From the NCBI GenBank assembly GCA_938075195.1, contig CALJGK010000060.1, positions 1-61,069 on the forward strand: a stretch of DNA of 61,069 bases, written 5' to 3'. The translations under genes and the position numbers were made by a program. Numbering within the stretch: the stretch's first letter is position 1; every line of letters starts with the position of its first letter. Shown here piece after piece: positions 47,110 to 56,402 of this stretch. Source of the stretch: an uncultured SAR86 cluster bacterium. Lineage in GTDB: Bacteria > Pseudomonadota > Gammaproteobacteria > Magnimaribacterales > Magnimaribacteraceae. The notes beneath the pieces were generated by a model, which was not told the DNA's origin, did no database searches, and saw only the letters and a program-made list of their open reading frames with translations.

Positions 47110-48405
47110 CTAATCTATTAATGGCGACCAAGCTGGCTCTCTAGCCTCACCTTTAAGTGAAGGCATTATAAACTTAGTTTTTCCATCCATAGTTATGCCA
47201 GCCAATATATCTCTATCGCCATCTTTGGTTGCATAGATAATAACATTACCATTCGGTGAGATAGTAGGAGATTCATCTAAGTAAGTGTCAGTCAAAATTC
47301 TTACTTTTCCTGATCTAAAATTTTGAGTTGCAATATGAAAAACTCCATTTCTTCTATGAACAAAAACTATACCTTTCCCATCAGGTAAATATCTTGCTCT
47401 AGCGTTATAAGTACCCTCAAATGTCAGTCTCTTAATTCTGTTATTTTTAATATTTGCTTCATAAATTTGAGGAGACCCAGATCTATTAGATGTAAATAAT
47501 AGACTTCTCGAATCAGGAGACCAATCTGGTTCAGTATCTATGCCAAAATGTTTGGTTATTTGCGTCCAACTAGATTGCTCTAAATCATAAATAAATAGAT
47601 CAGGATTCCCAGATTTAGACAAAACAGCTGAAATCATATCTCCATTAGGAGACCAATTTGGTGAACTATTTATCCCCTCCTCTAATTTGAGGCCTTTTCT
47701 CTTTGCAGAACTGAGTTCTTGTAAAAATATTCGTGAAGTCCCCTCTTCAAAAGAGACATATGCAATTTCTTTTCTATCAGGCGACCAACTTGGAGACATT
47801 AGTGGTTGAGGCGAAGAAAATAATGAGATACTTTCAAATCCATCAATATCAGATATCCTCAAATTATAATTAGGGTCTTCAGAAGAAGGCTTATCTATGT
47901 AAGCCAGTTTCGTTGAAAAAATACCCGGCATACCTTGAATTTTTTCATAAATCTTGTCGCTCATCTTATGACCTACCTTTCTTAAAGAATTAATAGGACC
48001 GATGACATTGCCTCTATGAATTGATTTTTCTCTAGCGATATCAAAAATAATATAATTGGTCTCAGTATTACCATCTAGGTCAGAATCTTTTATGCCACCT
48101 ATTACTAAATAATCTACTCCTAATAGTCTCCAGTCTTTATAGTAAATTTCTTCCTTTGAAGTTGGAAGACTCAACATATTTTCAGGTGGCAATACAACAA
48201 ATTCACCAAAAGACTCTAAATCCGATTTAATGATTCTATGAAGATATGTGGTCTGTGTGCTTGCTAACTCCCATTTCATAGGGACAACCGCAATATTAAT
48301 TGGGTCGGCTATACCTCCCTTTATTTCTATACGTAATTGCGAATAGGTAAATGAGAAATAAAAGAAGAGAATGAAAGTCAGAAAAAAACTCTTAAATTTA
48401 AACAT
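47110..48405 (-). CDS. tolB: Tol-Pal system protein TolB
   Basis: A 431-residue periplasmic protein with signal peptide (about 1-22), an alpha/beta N-terminal domain and a six-bladed propeller with repeated SPDRKEIAYVS, SPNGDMISAV and SPDSRSLLFTS blades. It transmits force from TolA to Pal. It lies 14 bp after tolA. Confidence 0.96.
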   Translation of the reverse strand: MFKFKSFFLTFILFFYFSFTYSQLRIEIKGGIADPINIAVVPMKWELASTQTTYLHRIIKSDLESFGEFVVLPPENMLSLPTSKEEIYYKDWRLLGVDYLVIGGIKDSDLDGNTETNYIIFDIAREKSIHRGNVIGPINSLRKVGHKMSDKIYEKIQGMPGIFSTKLAYIDKPSSEDPNYNLRISDIDGFESISLFSSPQPLMSPSWSPDRKEIAYVSFEEGTSRIFLQELSSAKRKGLKLEEGINSSPNWSPNGDMISAVLSKSGNPDLFIYDLEQSSWTQITKHFGIDTEPDWSPDSRSLLFTSNRSGSPQIYEANIKNNRIKRLTFEGTYNARARYLPDGKGIVFVHRRNGVFHIATQNFRSGKVRILTDTYLDESPTISPNGNVIIYATKDGDRDILAGITMDGKTKFIMPSLKGEAREPAWSPLID

Positions 48406-48419
48406 AAATTAAATGATTA

Positions 48420-49031
48420 TTATTCTGGACTAAAAATAAGGATAAAGTTCCTAAAGTGTTGATCGAATAAACTCATCTGCATACTTAGTCCTTCAAAAGA
48501 TTTTACTTTTGAGATTGCAGTTAAAGCAGATTCATCAAAAGCTAGGTTTCCGCTACCCTTAATAATCGATGCAGAAATGATTTCTCCAGTCGGTACAAGT
48601 ACAATTTGAATCTCTGTTCTTAAATTAAACTTCAGTTGAGATGGTCTTTTCCAATTATCCATTACCTGACTCTTGATGATAGAAGAAAAATTCTCTAACT
48701 CAGTCTTGCTGATCAATTTATTTTTATCAACGTCATTATTTTGATTCTTGACTTCCAAAATTGAAATCTGCTCCAGTTCAGAATTTACGTCGGAAAGTTT
48801 TATTCTCTCAGGAGAGTCTTCATTTTGTATGTCTTGTTCATTCTCCTTTGGTATCGCGATATTTCTTTTTTTTAATAATTTTTTTTCTTGTTCGATTATT
48901 AAGTAAGCTTGGATGGGTTTACTTGACTCAATATTAAATGCATTAAGATCTAAATTAAAAAAATTTGAGAAAGATAAAAGTAAACCAAGATGAATGAATA
49001 CAGACAATATTAAAGGAGGAAAATAATTCAT
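48420..49031 (-). CDS. tolA: TolA/TonB-like energy-transducing protein, short form
   Basis: A 203-residue protein with one N-terminal membrane helix (about residues 5-25), a charged, partly coiled middle (residues 45-110) and a C-terminal TonB/TolA domain (WKRPSQLKFNLRTEIQIVL, then GSGNLAFDESALTAI). It spans the periplasm to act on TolB and Pal. E. coli TolA is about twice as long, because its long helical second domain is almost missing here. It shares one base with tolR. Confidence 0.87.
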   Translation of the reverse strand: MNYFPPLILSVFIHLGLLLSFSNFFNLDLNAFNIESSKPIQAYLIIEQEKKLLKKRNIAIPKENEQDIQNEDSPERIKLSDVNSELEQISILEVKNQNNDVDKNKLISKTELENFSSIIKSQVMDNWKRPSQLKFNLRTEIQIVLVPTGEIISASIIKGSGNLAFDESALTAISKVKSFEGLSMQMSLFDQHFRNFILIFSPE

Positions 49032-49447
49032 TAATTTGATGAGATAGGCTTAGAAATAAGACCTATATCGATTGCTCCTGCCATTTGAAGTTCTGCCATG
49101 ACAGTCATTACTTTTTCATATTTAACCTGTCCATCACCTCTTATGACAACCTGGAGGCCAGGACTAGCTTCAATGATTTTAGAAACCGAAACATTTAGCT
49201 CATCTAAAGTAAGCGGCTTGTTTTTTGTTGAACCAGTTTCGAGAAATAACGTACCATCCTGGTCAATAGAAACTATTAATGGTTCTGTATTTTGAACAGG
49301 TAAAGCTTCAGAAGAAGCTTCTGGCAAATTAACTTGGATGCCCTGAACCATCAAAGGAGCTGAGATCATAAATATGACCAGCAAAACTAACATCACATCA
49401 ATATATGGAACCACATTGATGTCTGAGATTAAATTTCTTCTTTTCAC
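49031..49447 (-). CDS. tolR: Tol-Pal proton-channel subunit TolR
   Basis: A 138-residue ExbD-family protein. One helix carries the proton-conducting aspartate in NVVPYIDVMLVLLVIFMI, and a periplasmic domain follows. With TolQ it uses proton motive force to energise TolA. It lies two bases after tolQ and overlaps tolA by one base. Confidence 0.96.
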   Translation of the reverse strand: MKRRNLISDINVVPYIDVMLVLLVIFMISAPLMVQGIQVNLPEASSEALPVQNTEPLIVSIDQDGTLFLETGSTKNKPLTLDELNVSVSKIIEASPGLQVVIRGDGQVKYEKVMTVMAELQMAGAIDIGLISKPISSN

Positions 49448-49449
49448 TC

Positions 49450-50118
49450 TTAATCTGAATGTATATCCCTATACAAAACTGCTAGAAATTCTTCTTTAAA
49501 ACCCTCAAAATTTGATAGAAGATTATCAGATTCGGAAATAAATTTGTTGTAGGCAACAAGAGCAGGAATGGCTGCAAAGAGTCCAATTGCTGTAGCAATA
49601 AGTGCTTCAGAGATACCTGGTGCTACAGCTGAAAGTGTTGCTTGTGATGCCCCTGCTAGTCCTCTAAAGGAATTCATTATCCCCCATACAGTTCCAAATA
49701 AACCCACATAAGGACTGACTGAAGCGACTGTAGCAAGAAATGGTAAATGCTTTTCCAGCAAAGATTGTTCTTTCGCTAAAGCAACACGCATATTTCTTTG
49801 AACACTATCCATAACAATATCTGGACCTAAACTCTCTTTTGTAAGCCTCTTATAGTCAAGATAACCTACTTGAAAAATGTACTCAGCCCCTACTGGATTA
49901 TGACCTTCTTCTTGGCTTGAAGATAAAAGTGCATCTAAACCCGCGTCTGACCAAAAAATAATTTCGAAATCTAATAACTCCTGGCTAATTTTTTTTATAT
50001 AAAGCCAACGTTCAAAAATGATCATCCAAGAAACAATCGATGCAAGGATTAAGATAATTATTACCGTCTTTACAACAACACTTGCATTCAAAAATAGTTC
50101 TAATATTGAAAGTTCCAT
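49450..50118 (-). CDS. tolQ: Tol-Pal proton-channel subunit TolQ
   Basis: A 222-residue ExbB-family protein with three membrane helices. Diagnostic segments are ATVASVSPYVGLFGTVWGIM and GISEALIATAIGLFAAIPAL. It forms the stator pentamer around TolR. It lies four bases after ybgC. Confidence 0.97.
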   Translation of the reverse strand: MELSILELFLNASVVVKTVIIILILASIVSWMIIFERWLYIKKISQELLDFEIIFWSDAGLDALLSSSQEEGHNPVGAEYIFQVGYLDYKRLTKESLGPDIVMDSVQRNMRVALAKEQSLLEKHLPFLATVASVSPYVGLFGTVWGIMNSFRGLAGASQATLSAVAPGISEALIATAIGLFAAIPALVAYNKFISESDNLLSNFEGFKEEFLAVLYRDIHSD

Positions 50119-50122
50119 AAGA

Positions 50123-50521
50123 CTATAAGAGTAGTTTTTTCATTCCAGTATGTAAATACTCAGGTAAAGCTGAAGGTATAAAATTTTCCGAATTAAGGCT
50201 TCCACATTTTATAGTAGCCCTAGCAATTTCTTGATTATTACTAAATGCAGTTTGCTCAAAATCAAAACTTACTTTTCCTAATTTAACTAAATGTGTTTTT
50301 ATTACTAATTGGTCGTCAAGTCTCGCTGGCTTAAGAAGTTTTAAATCTAAGCTTCTAACAACAAAAATAATCTTCTCTTCCATGAGCTTCATCTGCTCAT
50401 AGCCAACCGCTCTTAATAATTCTGTTCGAGCTCTTTCAAAAAATTTAAGATAGTTAGCATAGTAAACCACTCCTTGAGCGTCTGTATCCTCGTAATAAAC
50501 CCTCAAAAGATATTCTTGCAT
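50123..50521 (-). CDS. ybgC: acyl-CoA thioesterase YbgC
   Basis: A 132-residue hotdog-fold thioesterase. The start RVYYEDTDAQGVVYYANYLKFFERART carries the family aspartate and tyrosines. YbgC is associated with the Tol-Pal genes in most gammaproteobacteria. It shares one base with the upstream nuclease gene. Confidence 0.95.
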   Translation of the reverse strand: MQEYLLRVYYEDTDAQGVVYYANYLKFFERARTELLRAVGYEQMKLMEEKIIFVVRSLDLKLLKPARLDDQLVIKTHLVKLGKVSFDFEQTAFSNNQEIARATIKCGSLNSENFIPSALPEYLHTGMKKLLL

Positions 50522-50937
50522 TATTCTAATTCTTCGTGATCCTGAATATCTTTAGAGTAGAGTTCTTTTAAAAGAAAAATAAAATCATCCCATAGTAAAT
50601 CTGCAGTAAAAGGAGAGTCTATATGTAAATTGGGATTGATTGCCCCTAATGGAACTCTGACTTTAATGGGCCTCCTATCAAATTTGTATACCAAAGCTGG
50701 GATTCCTTTATTGCGTGTTGCGTCTAGAACTTGTTTCCACCAAGCCTCGAGAGGTTCAGCACCAGATGCATACCTTTTGCATTCAAGATACCAATTACCT
50801 AACATAAGATCAGGTAAATGTTTTTCTCTAGTTTGTTCAAGAATTCTTCTTATATTTTTTTTTAAACCTAAATCATTTGTAAGGAGATTGGCTACTTCCC
50901 TTTCAAAAGAAGCTCCTTTATTTCTTGAATTAGTCAT
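50521..50937 (-). CDS. PD-(D/E)XK nuclease, candidate Holliday-junction-resolvase-like protein, in the ruvCAB position
   Basis: A 138-residue protein starting at ATG 50937 directly after the yebC stop (a longer frame starts at 50976 inside yebC). It has a complete PD-(D/E)XK set: Glu12 in KGASFEREVANLL, Pro42-Asp43 in HLPDLML, and Glu52-x-Lys54 in WYLECKRY. An AWWKQVLDATRNKGIPALVY segment follows. The pattern resembles small phage-type resolvases and other endonucleases of this fold. In Pseudomonas and relatives ruvC-ruvA-ruvB lie exactly between yebC and ybgC. A junction-cleaving role is inference from fold and position. Confidence 0.72.
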   Translation of the reverse strand: MTNSRNKGASFEREVANLLTNDLGLKKNIRRILEQTREKHLPDLMLGNWYLECKRYASGAEPLEAWWKQVLDATRNKGIPALVYKFDRRPIKVRVPLGAINPNLHIDSPFTADLLWDDFIFLLKELYSKDIQDHEELE

Positions 50938-50938
50938 A

Positions 50939-51685
50939 TTAATCCAGTTCTTCGAACATACCGTCAGCAAATTCAATATTTGAAGTTACATTCTGAGTAT
51001 CGTCAAGGTCTTCGAGCATTTCTAATAATTTATAAACCTTAAGAGAAGTATCCATATCAGCTTGAACTGTAGTTTCAGGTACTAAGGATATTTCTGAGTC
51101 GTCAATACTGAAATCTTGTTTAATTAAAGCATTTTTGATATTTTGAAAGTCTTCTGGAGAAGAGCTTACAGTAGTTGTTAGATCTTCATTTATCTCTATA
51201 TCTTCAGCACCTGCCTCAATAGATACTTCCATAATTTGTTCAGCATCTTGTTCCGAAGAAACAGTTATTATTCCTTTTTTCTCAAAAAGGTAAGAAACCG
51301 AACCATTTGTTCCAAGATTTCCTCCCGATTTAGTAAAGGCATGTCTGACTTCAGCCACCGTTCTATTATTATTGTCTGTCATAGACTCGACAATGATTGC
51401 TATTCCACCTGGACCATAACCCTCGAAGCTGACTTCTTCAAGATTTTCTCCCTCAAGACCTCCTGCTCCTCTTTGCACAGCTCTTTCGATAGTATCCTTA
51501 GTCATATTGGCAGCTAAGGCTTTATCAATGGCTGTTCTAAGCCTAGGATTATCGTCAGGTACCCCGCCTCCTAGTTTTGCTGCAACTGTCAGCTCTCTTA
51601 TCAAGACAGAAAATATCTTTCCTCTTTTTGCATCCTGCCTACCTTTTCTATGCTTTATATTAGCCCATTTTGAATGACCTGCCAC
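50939..51685 (-). CDS. yebC: YebC/TACO1-family protein
   Basis: A 248-residue protein beginning MAGHSKWANIKHRKGRQDAKRGKIF, the YebC hallmark, with the acidic C-terminal domains. Members help translation of difficult (proline-rich) stretches or act as regulators. It follows aspS by one base and is followed at once by the nuclease gene. In relatives ruvC follows. Confidence 0.97.
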   Translation of the reverse strand: MAGHSKWANIKHRKGRQDAKRGKIFSVLIRELTVAAKLGGGVPDDNPRLRTAIDKALAANMTKDTIERAVQRGAGGLEGENLEEVSFEGYGPGGIAIIVESMTDNNNRTVAEVRHAFTKSGGNLGTNGSVSYLFEKKGIITVSSEQDAEQIMEVSIEAGAEDIEINEDLTTTVSSSPEDFQNIKNALIKQDFSIDDSEISLVPETTVQADMDTSLKVYKLLEMLEDLDDTQNVTSNIEFADGMFEELD

Positions 51686-51686
51686 T

Positions 51687-53462
51687 TTACTCCTCCTTAT
51701 CTAATCCATGGAACCTTATATGAAGTTCATCTAATTGATCTTGTGCCGCATATCCTGGAGCATCAGTCAGCAAACATGAAGCAGTTTGAGTTTTGGGGAA
51801 GGCTATAACGTCTCTTATAGAATCTGAATGCGTCATCAACATAATCATTCTATCGAGTCCAATAGCTAGTCCGGCATGTGGCGGACAACCATGTTGAAGG
51901 GCCGAAATCAAAAAACCAAACTTTTCTTCGGCTTCTTTATCATCTATGTTCAGAAGGCTTAAGACTGTTTTCTGCATTTCTTGATCATGGATTCTTACAG
52001 AGCCACCTCCAAGTTCAGTTCCATTCAAAACTATATCATAGGCATCGGTTAAAGCTTCAAGAGGAGCACTCTTAAGGCTCTCGATAGAGCATGTAGGGGC
52101 CGTAAAAGGATGATGCAAAGGCGTAAGATCGCCCGACTTATTTTTTTCAAACATAGGAAAGTCTGTAATCCAACAAGGTGCCCAGTCACATATTAGAAGA
52201 TCTAAATCTTTTGCAACTAGATCTCTTAAGGCAGCCAAAGAATCATTCACTATATTGCTTTTACCAGCTCCGAAGAAAATGATGTCCCCTTCCTTTACTT
52301 CTAATATTTTCATAAGAGATGAGATTATTTCATCGTCTATAAATTTTATTATAGGAGACTGAAGGCCTTCCTTGCCCTTCAATGGATCTTCTACTCTTAT
52401 ATACGCTAGCCCCTTTGCACCATAATTACTTACAAAATCTGTATAGTCATCTATCTGCTTTCGAGTAAGAGATTTACCATTGGGAACCCTAATTGCAGCA
52501 ATCCTTGAATCTTCATCATTGGCAGGCTCACTAAAAACTTTAAAATCACAATCCTTGAATAATGTCTTTACCTCTAAAAGTTGCAGGGGATTTCTTAAAT
52601 CAGGCTTATCAATGCCGTACTTTTCTATTGCGTCCTTGTAGGATATTTTAGGAAATTCATCTAACTCGATAGACAAAGCTTCTCTAAAAACATCTTTTAT
52701 CATATCTGTGATTAAATTCATCACTTCTGAAGAATCAGCAAAAGATAATTCAATATCTAATTGAGTAAATTCAGGTTGTCGATCTGCTCTAAGATCTTCA
52801 TCTCTAAAGCACTTTGCAAATTGATAGTATCTTTCAAAACCAGATGCCATTAGAGTTTGCTTAAATAACTGAGGAGATTGAGGCAAAGCAAAAAATGAAC
52901 CAGGAAATGTTCTGCTTGGGACTAGATAATCTCTAGCTCCCTCGGGGGTCGCTTTAGTCAAGATAGGTGTTTCAATTTCAATAAATTCTTCATTACTTAA
53001 ATAATTTCTGAGACGAGAAGAAACTTTTGACCTTAATCTAAGATTTTGTTGCATTTCAGATCTTCTTAAATCTAAGAATCTATATTTTAAGCGAGTCTCT
53101 TCTCCAGCTGATGTGTATTCATCTAACTGAAATGGAAGAGGTTTAGAAGGATTTAATATATCCAAATGTGAAGCAACTATCTCCACCTCACCTGTTCCGA
53201 GGTTAGGATTTATTGTCCCTTCAGGCCTTTCTCTTACCAAACCTTTAGAAAGTACAACATATTCATTTCTACAATTCTCAGCAAGAGCAAATGTCTCTTC
53301 TGAGTCAGGGTTATAAACTACTTGTACTAATCCATCTTCGTCTCTAATGTCAAAGAATATTACGCCACCGTGATCTCTTCTTCGATGAATCCATCCAGAA
53401 ACTGATATCTCTTGTCCGATCAAGTCTCGATTAATTTGATTACATTTATGTGTTCTTTTCAT
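51687..53462 (-). CDS. aspS: aspartate-tRNA ligase
   Basis: A 591-residue class IIb synthetase. It has the OB-fold start [20 protein letters not shown], motif 2 [19 protein letters not shown], the bacterial GAD insertion in the middle, and motif 3 [15 protein letters not shown]. It charges tRNA-Asp; the bacterial-type length gives no sign of truncation. It lies five bases after the fmdB-like gene. Confidence 0.97.
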   Translation of the reverse strand: MKRTHKCNQINRDLIGQEISVSGWIHRRRDHGGVIFFDIRDEDGLVQVVYNPDSEETFALAENCRNEYVVLSKGLVRERPEGTINPNLGTGEVEIVASHLDILNPSKPLPFQLDEYTSAGEETRLKYRFLDLRRSEMQQNLRLRSKVSSRLRNYLSNEEFIEIETPILTKATPEGARDYLVPSRTFPGSFFALPQSPQLFKQTLMASGFERYYQFAKCFRDEDLRADRQPEFTQLDIELSFADSSEVMNLITDMIKDVFREALSIELDEFPKISYKDAIEKYGIDKPDLRNPLQLLEVKTLFKDCDFKVFSEPANDEDSRIAAIRVPNGKSLTRKQIDDYTDFVSNYGAKGLAYIRVEDPLKGKEGLQSPIIKFIDDEIISSLMKILEVKEGDIIFFGAGKSNIVNDSLAALRDLVAKDLDLLICDWAPCWITDFPMFEKNKSGDLTPLHHPFTAPTCSIESLKSAPLEALTDAYDIVLNGTELGGGSVRIHDQEMQKTVLSLLNIDDKEAEEKFGFLISALQHGCPPHAGLAIGLDRMIMLMTHSDSIRDVIAFPKTQTASCLLTDAPGYAAQDQLDELHIRFHGLDKEE

Positions 53463-53467
53463 TGTGC

Positions 53468-53743
53468 TTAGGTAGGTTCTTTTTTTGTTGCGGAAGTGTC
53501 TTTAGTTTTTTTATCTGTCTTGGCAGGAGAAGTACTTTCGTTATCGCTTTTTGCTATATTTTTTTTGTTCCCGGTTTTGAAATCTGTCTCATACCATCCT
53601 GTCCCTTTAAGCCTGAATGATGGAGCTGTTGGCATCTGAGAAAAGTTAGGGTTATTAATTTTAAAATCATCTAACTCAGAGATTCGCATCTGTTTCTCAA
53701 AAATCTCTTCCGTTTCTATATTCTTAAAAATGTATGTTGGCAT
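53468..53743 (-). CDS. FmdB-like small protein lacking the zinc-ribbon cysteines
   Basis: A 91-residue protein with an N-terminus like FmdB-type regulatory zinc ribbons ([19 protein letters not shown]) and a lysine/threonine-rich tail. No cysteine is present anywhere, whereas family members normally carry two CxxC pairs, so it cannot form the usual zinc site. fmdB next to aspS is common in gammaproteobacteria, which supports the assignment. An extended -10 promoter lies 51 bp upstream. Role unknown. Confidence 0.7.
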   Translation of the reverse strand: MPTYIFKNIETEEIFEKQMRISELDDFKINNPNFSQMPTAPSFRLKGTGWYETDFKTGNKKNIAKSDNESTSPAKTDKKTKDTSATKKEPT

Positions 53744-53793
53744 AAAAGGGTTGCTCAGTATTAAATGTAAAGTATTTATTCACTCAGGATGTA

Positions 53794-53802
53794 ATTATAG
53801 CA
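53794..53802 (-). promoter_or_regulatory. extended -10 promoter for the fmdB-aspS-yebC-tol run
   Basis: The minus strand reads TGCTATAAT (53802-53794), a perfect extended -10, about 50 bp before the fmdB-like gene. Extended -10 promoters do not need a good -35, and none is seen. Downstream genes are packed from 53743 to 45926 with gaps of at most about 40 bp. Confidence 0.55.
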
Positions 53803-53862
53803 ATTTTTATTATATAGATTCTTGAAAACCAGCTATATGTTAGTATTAGAAAAAATAAATTC

Positions 53863-55137
53863 ATGAAAGCTTCAAAGTTAATACTAGGTACTCAAAGAGA
53901 AAATCCTGCAGATGCAGAGATTGTTAGCCACCAATTAATGATTAGAGCTGGATTAATTAGACAAGTTTCTTCAGGAATATACAATTGGCTCCCGTTAGGG
54001 AAAAAAGTACTTCAGAAGGTTGAGGATATCATCAGGACTGAAATGAATAACTCGAACGCTCAAGAAATTTTAATGCCAATGGTCCAACCAGCGTCTTTAT
54101 GGGAAGAATCTGGAAGAATCGATCAATATGGTCAGGAATTGCTTGTTTTCCTGGATAGGCATGACAATAAATTTTGTCTAGGACCTACTCATGAAGAGAT
54201 AATTACTGATCTTTGCAAGAATCTTCTTACTAGCTATAAACAATTACCTGTCACTCTTTATCAAATTCAAACAAAATTTAGAGATGAGATAAGACCTAGA
54301 TTTGGGGTAATGAGATCCAGAGAATTTATTATGAAGGATGCCTATTCTTTTGATTTAAATAAAGAAGGCCTCGATCAGAGTTATGCGATCATGAAGGATT
54401 CTTACATAAAGATTTTTAATCGCCTAGGTTTGGACTATCGTATTGTAAAGGCAGATAGCGGAGCTATAGGAGGTTCTGACTCTGAAGAATTTCATGTATT
54501 GGCTGATTCGGGTGAGGACCTATTGGCTTTTAGCGATAAGAGTGATTATGCGATTAATGCCGAATTGCTTACAGAGCTTCAGGAGGGACAAGATCCTTAT
54601 TCACTGGAAGGAAAGCAAAGCCCAGATGGGCAAGGTAATCTTAAATTGAAAAAAGGGATAGAGGTGGGTCATATATTCAAACTGGGTAAAAAATATTCAG
54701 AAATCCTTAATTTAAGAATCCAAGGAGAAAATGGTGATATCAATCCTGAAATGGGTTGCTATGGTATTGGAGCTTCAAGAATTGTTGCTGCAGCAATAGA
54801 ACAAAATCATGATGAAAAAGGCATAGTATGGCCGAAATCATTATCCCCTTTTCAAGTTGCATTGGTTGAAGTTAATTCTAAAGATAACAAAAATGTTAAG
54901 GAAAAATGTAATGAGGTTTACCAATTACTAAAAGATAACAATATTGAAACATTATGGGATGATAGAGACAAAAGACCTGGCGTGAAATTTGCTGATATGG
55001 AAGTAATCGGCATTCCTATGACAATTATCGTTGGGGAAAGAACTCTAGAAACAGGTCAGATAGAAATTAAGAAAAGAAAAGATGAGAAACCAGAACTGGT
55101 CTCTCATCAAGATCTTTTATCGCTGATACTTAACTAA
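53863..55137 (+). CDS. proS: proline-tRNA ligase lacking the INS editing domain
   Basis: The 424-residue enzyme has class II motifs in TKFRDEIRPRFGVMRSREFIMKDAYSF (split at the usual place) and GCYGIGASRIVAAAIEQNHDEKGIVWP, and a normal anticodon-binding domain. In E. coli ProRS (572 residues) a YbaK-like editing domain of about 150 residues sits between the two halves. Here ADSGEDLLAFSDKSDYAINAE passes over a ~25-residue linker straight to SPDGQGNLKLKKGIEVGH. It resembles the compact alphaproteobacterial form. It shares 4 bp with the convergent thiolase. Confidence 0.95.
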   Translation: MKASKLILGTQRENPADAEIVSHQLMIRAGLIRQVSSGIYNWLPLGKKVLQKVEDIIRTEMNNSNAQEILMPMVQPASLWEESGRIDQYGQELLVFLDRHDNKFCLGPTHEEIITDLCKNLLTSYKQLPVTLYQIQTKFRDEIRPRFGVMRSREFIMKDAYSFDLNKEGLDQSYAIMKDSYIKIFNRLGLDYRIVKADSGAIGGSDSEEFHVLADSGEDLLAFSDKSDYAINAELLTELQEGQDPYSLEGKQSPDGQGNLKLKKGIEVGHIFKLGKKYSEILNLRIQGENGDINPEMGCYGIGASRIVAAAIEQNHDEKGIVWPKSLSPFQVALVEVNSKDNKNVKEKCNEVYQLLKDNNIETLWDDRDKRPGVKFADMEVIGIPMTIIVGERTLETGQIEIKKRKDEKPELVSHQDLLSLILN

Positions 55138-56312
55138 TCCATCCTCTCAATGATCATTGCATTAGCTGTACCACCACCTTCACAGATGGCTTGAAGCCCG
55201 TATTTTACTTCTCTTCTTTCTAGTTCATGCAATAAGGTAGTCATTAACTTGGCACCAGTACCTCCCAATGGATGACCCAAGGCCATAGCACCTCCATTAA
55301 CATTTAATTTTTCTAGATCAGCATTTAACTCTTTTGCCCAAGCTAATGGAACGGGTGCAAACGCTTCATTAACTTCATATAAATCGATGTCCTCAATAGA
55401 CATGGAAGCTTTTTCTAAAACATTTCTAGAAGCTGGTATTGGGCCAGTTAACATTATTACCGGATCATCTCCAGCTAATGCCAATGCCACTACTTTAGCT
55501 CTAGGCTTAAGTCCGAGTTTTGCTAATCCTGCATCATTAACAAGCATGACTGCTGCAGCTCCATCGCAGATCTGGCTTGATGTACCAGCAGTTAGAACAC
55601 CATCCTCAGATAAAGCATTTAGACCAGAAAGGCTCTCAGAACTTGCATCAAATCTAATACCTTCATCAACAGTAACCATCTCTTTTTCGCCATTTGGAAG
55701 GTCACCCTCTACCGGAACTATCTCTCTATCAAAATATCCACCTTCTGTTGCATTGACGGCTTTATGATGGCTTGAAAGAGCAAATGCATCTAATTCTTCT
55801 CTGGACATATCCCATCTTTTTGCCATCATTTCAGCACCTGTGAATTGGCTAAACTGAACTCCAGGATATCTTTCGCTAGTTCCTTTGCCGCCGTAAGGCT
55901 GACCGTGACCTGCTTTAAAGCTATCTATAACTGCAGCACCGATTGGCACTTGACTCATTACCTCCACTCCGCCAGCAATAACAATATCTTGTGTCTCAGA
56001 CATAACTGCCTGTGCTGCAAAATGAATAGCTTGCTGAGAAGAACCGCATTGTCTATCCACTGTAGTTCCTGGAACTGATTCAGGAAGAGAGGATGCTAGA
56101 ACTGCATTTCTTGCTATATTGCCTGATTGTGCTCCAGATTGGCTGACACAACCGAAAATTACATCATCAATTTCTTCTGGATTTACACCAGTTCTTTGAA
56201 CTATTTCATCTAAAACGAGTGCGCCTAGATCTGTGGGATGCCACTGACTTAATTTACCGTTTTTTCTTCCGCCCGGTGTCCTTACGGCACCAACTATATA
56301 TGCATTTCCCAT
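55134..56312 (-). CDS. acetyl-CoA C-acyltransferase (thiolase)
   Basis: A 392-residue thiolase with the nucleophilic cysteine in VDRQCGSSQQAIH, the histidine in GGAMALGHPLGGTGAKL and the second cysteine in ICEGGGTANAMI. It may act in beta-oxidation or make acetoacetyl-CoA. AAGGAG precedes the ATG. No fadB partner lies next to it; the enoyl-CoA hydratase at 10672 is the nearest fatty-acid-like gene. It occupies the place after recA where recX is often found. Confidence 0.93.
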   Translation of the reverse strand: MGNAYIVGAVRTPGGRKNGKLSQWHPTDLGALVLDEIVQRTGVNPEEIDDVIFGCVSQSGAQSGNIARNAVLASSLPESVPGTTVDRQCGSSQQAIHFAAQAVMSETQDIVIAGGVEVMSQVPIGAAVIDSFKAGHGQPYGGKGTSERYPGVQFSQFTGAEMMAKRWDMSREELDAFALSSHHKAVNATEGGYFDREIVPVEGDLPNGEKEMVTVDEGIRFDASSESLSGLNALSEDGVLTAGTSSQICDGAAAVMLVNDAGLAKLGLKPRAKVVALALAGDDPVIMLTGPIPASRNVLEKASMSIEDIDLYEVNEAFAPVPLAWAKELNADLEKLNVNGGAMALGHPLGGTGAKLMTTLLHELERREVKYGLQAICEGGGTANAMIIERMD

Positions 56313-56336
56313 TTTTACTCCTTGTTTTTATAGAAA

Positions 56337-56360
56337 GTGGCGACTCAAAAGAATCGCCAC
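56337..56360 (-). terminator. hairpin between recA and the thiolase gene, possible terminator
   Basis: GTGGCGA (56337-56343) pairs with TCGCCAC (56354-56360) around a 10-nt loop that has a further TC/GA pair. It lies 42 bp after the recA stop. The sequence downstream on the minus strand is T-rich but interrupted (TTTCTATAAAAA), so it may be a weak terminator or mRNA 3' stabiliser. Confidence 0.5.
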
Positions 56361-56402
56361 ACTTGAATCCTATAACAAAATAGGTCTTATGAGAAAAGGA
56401 AA

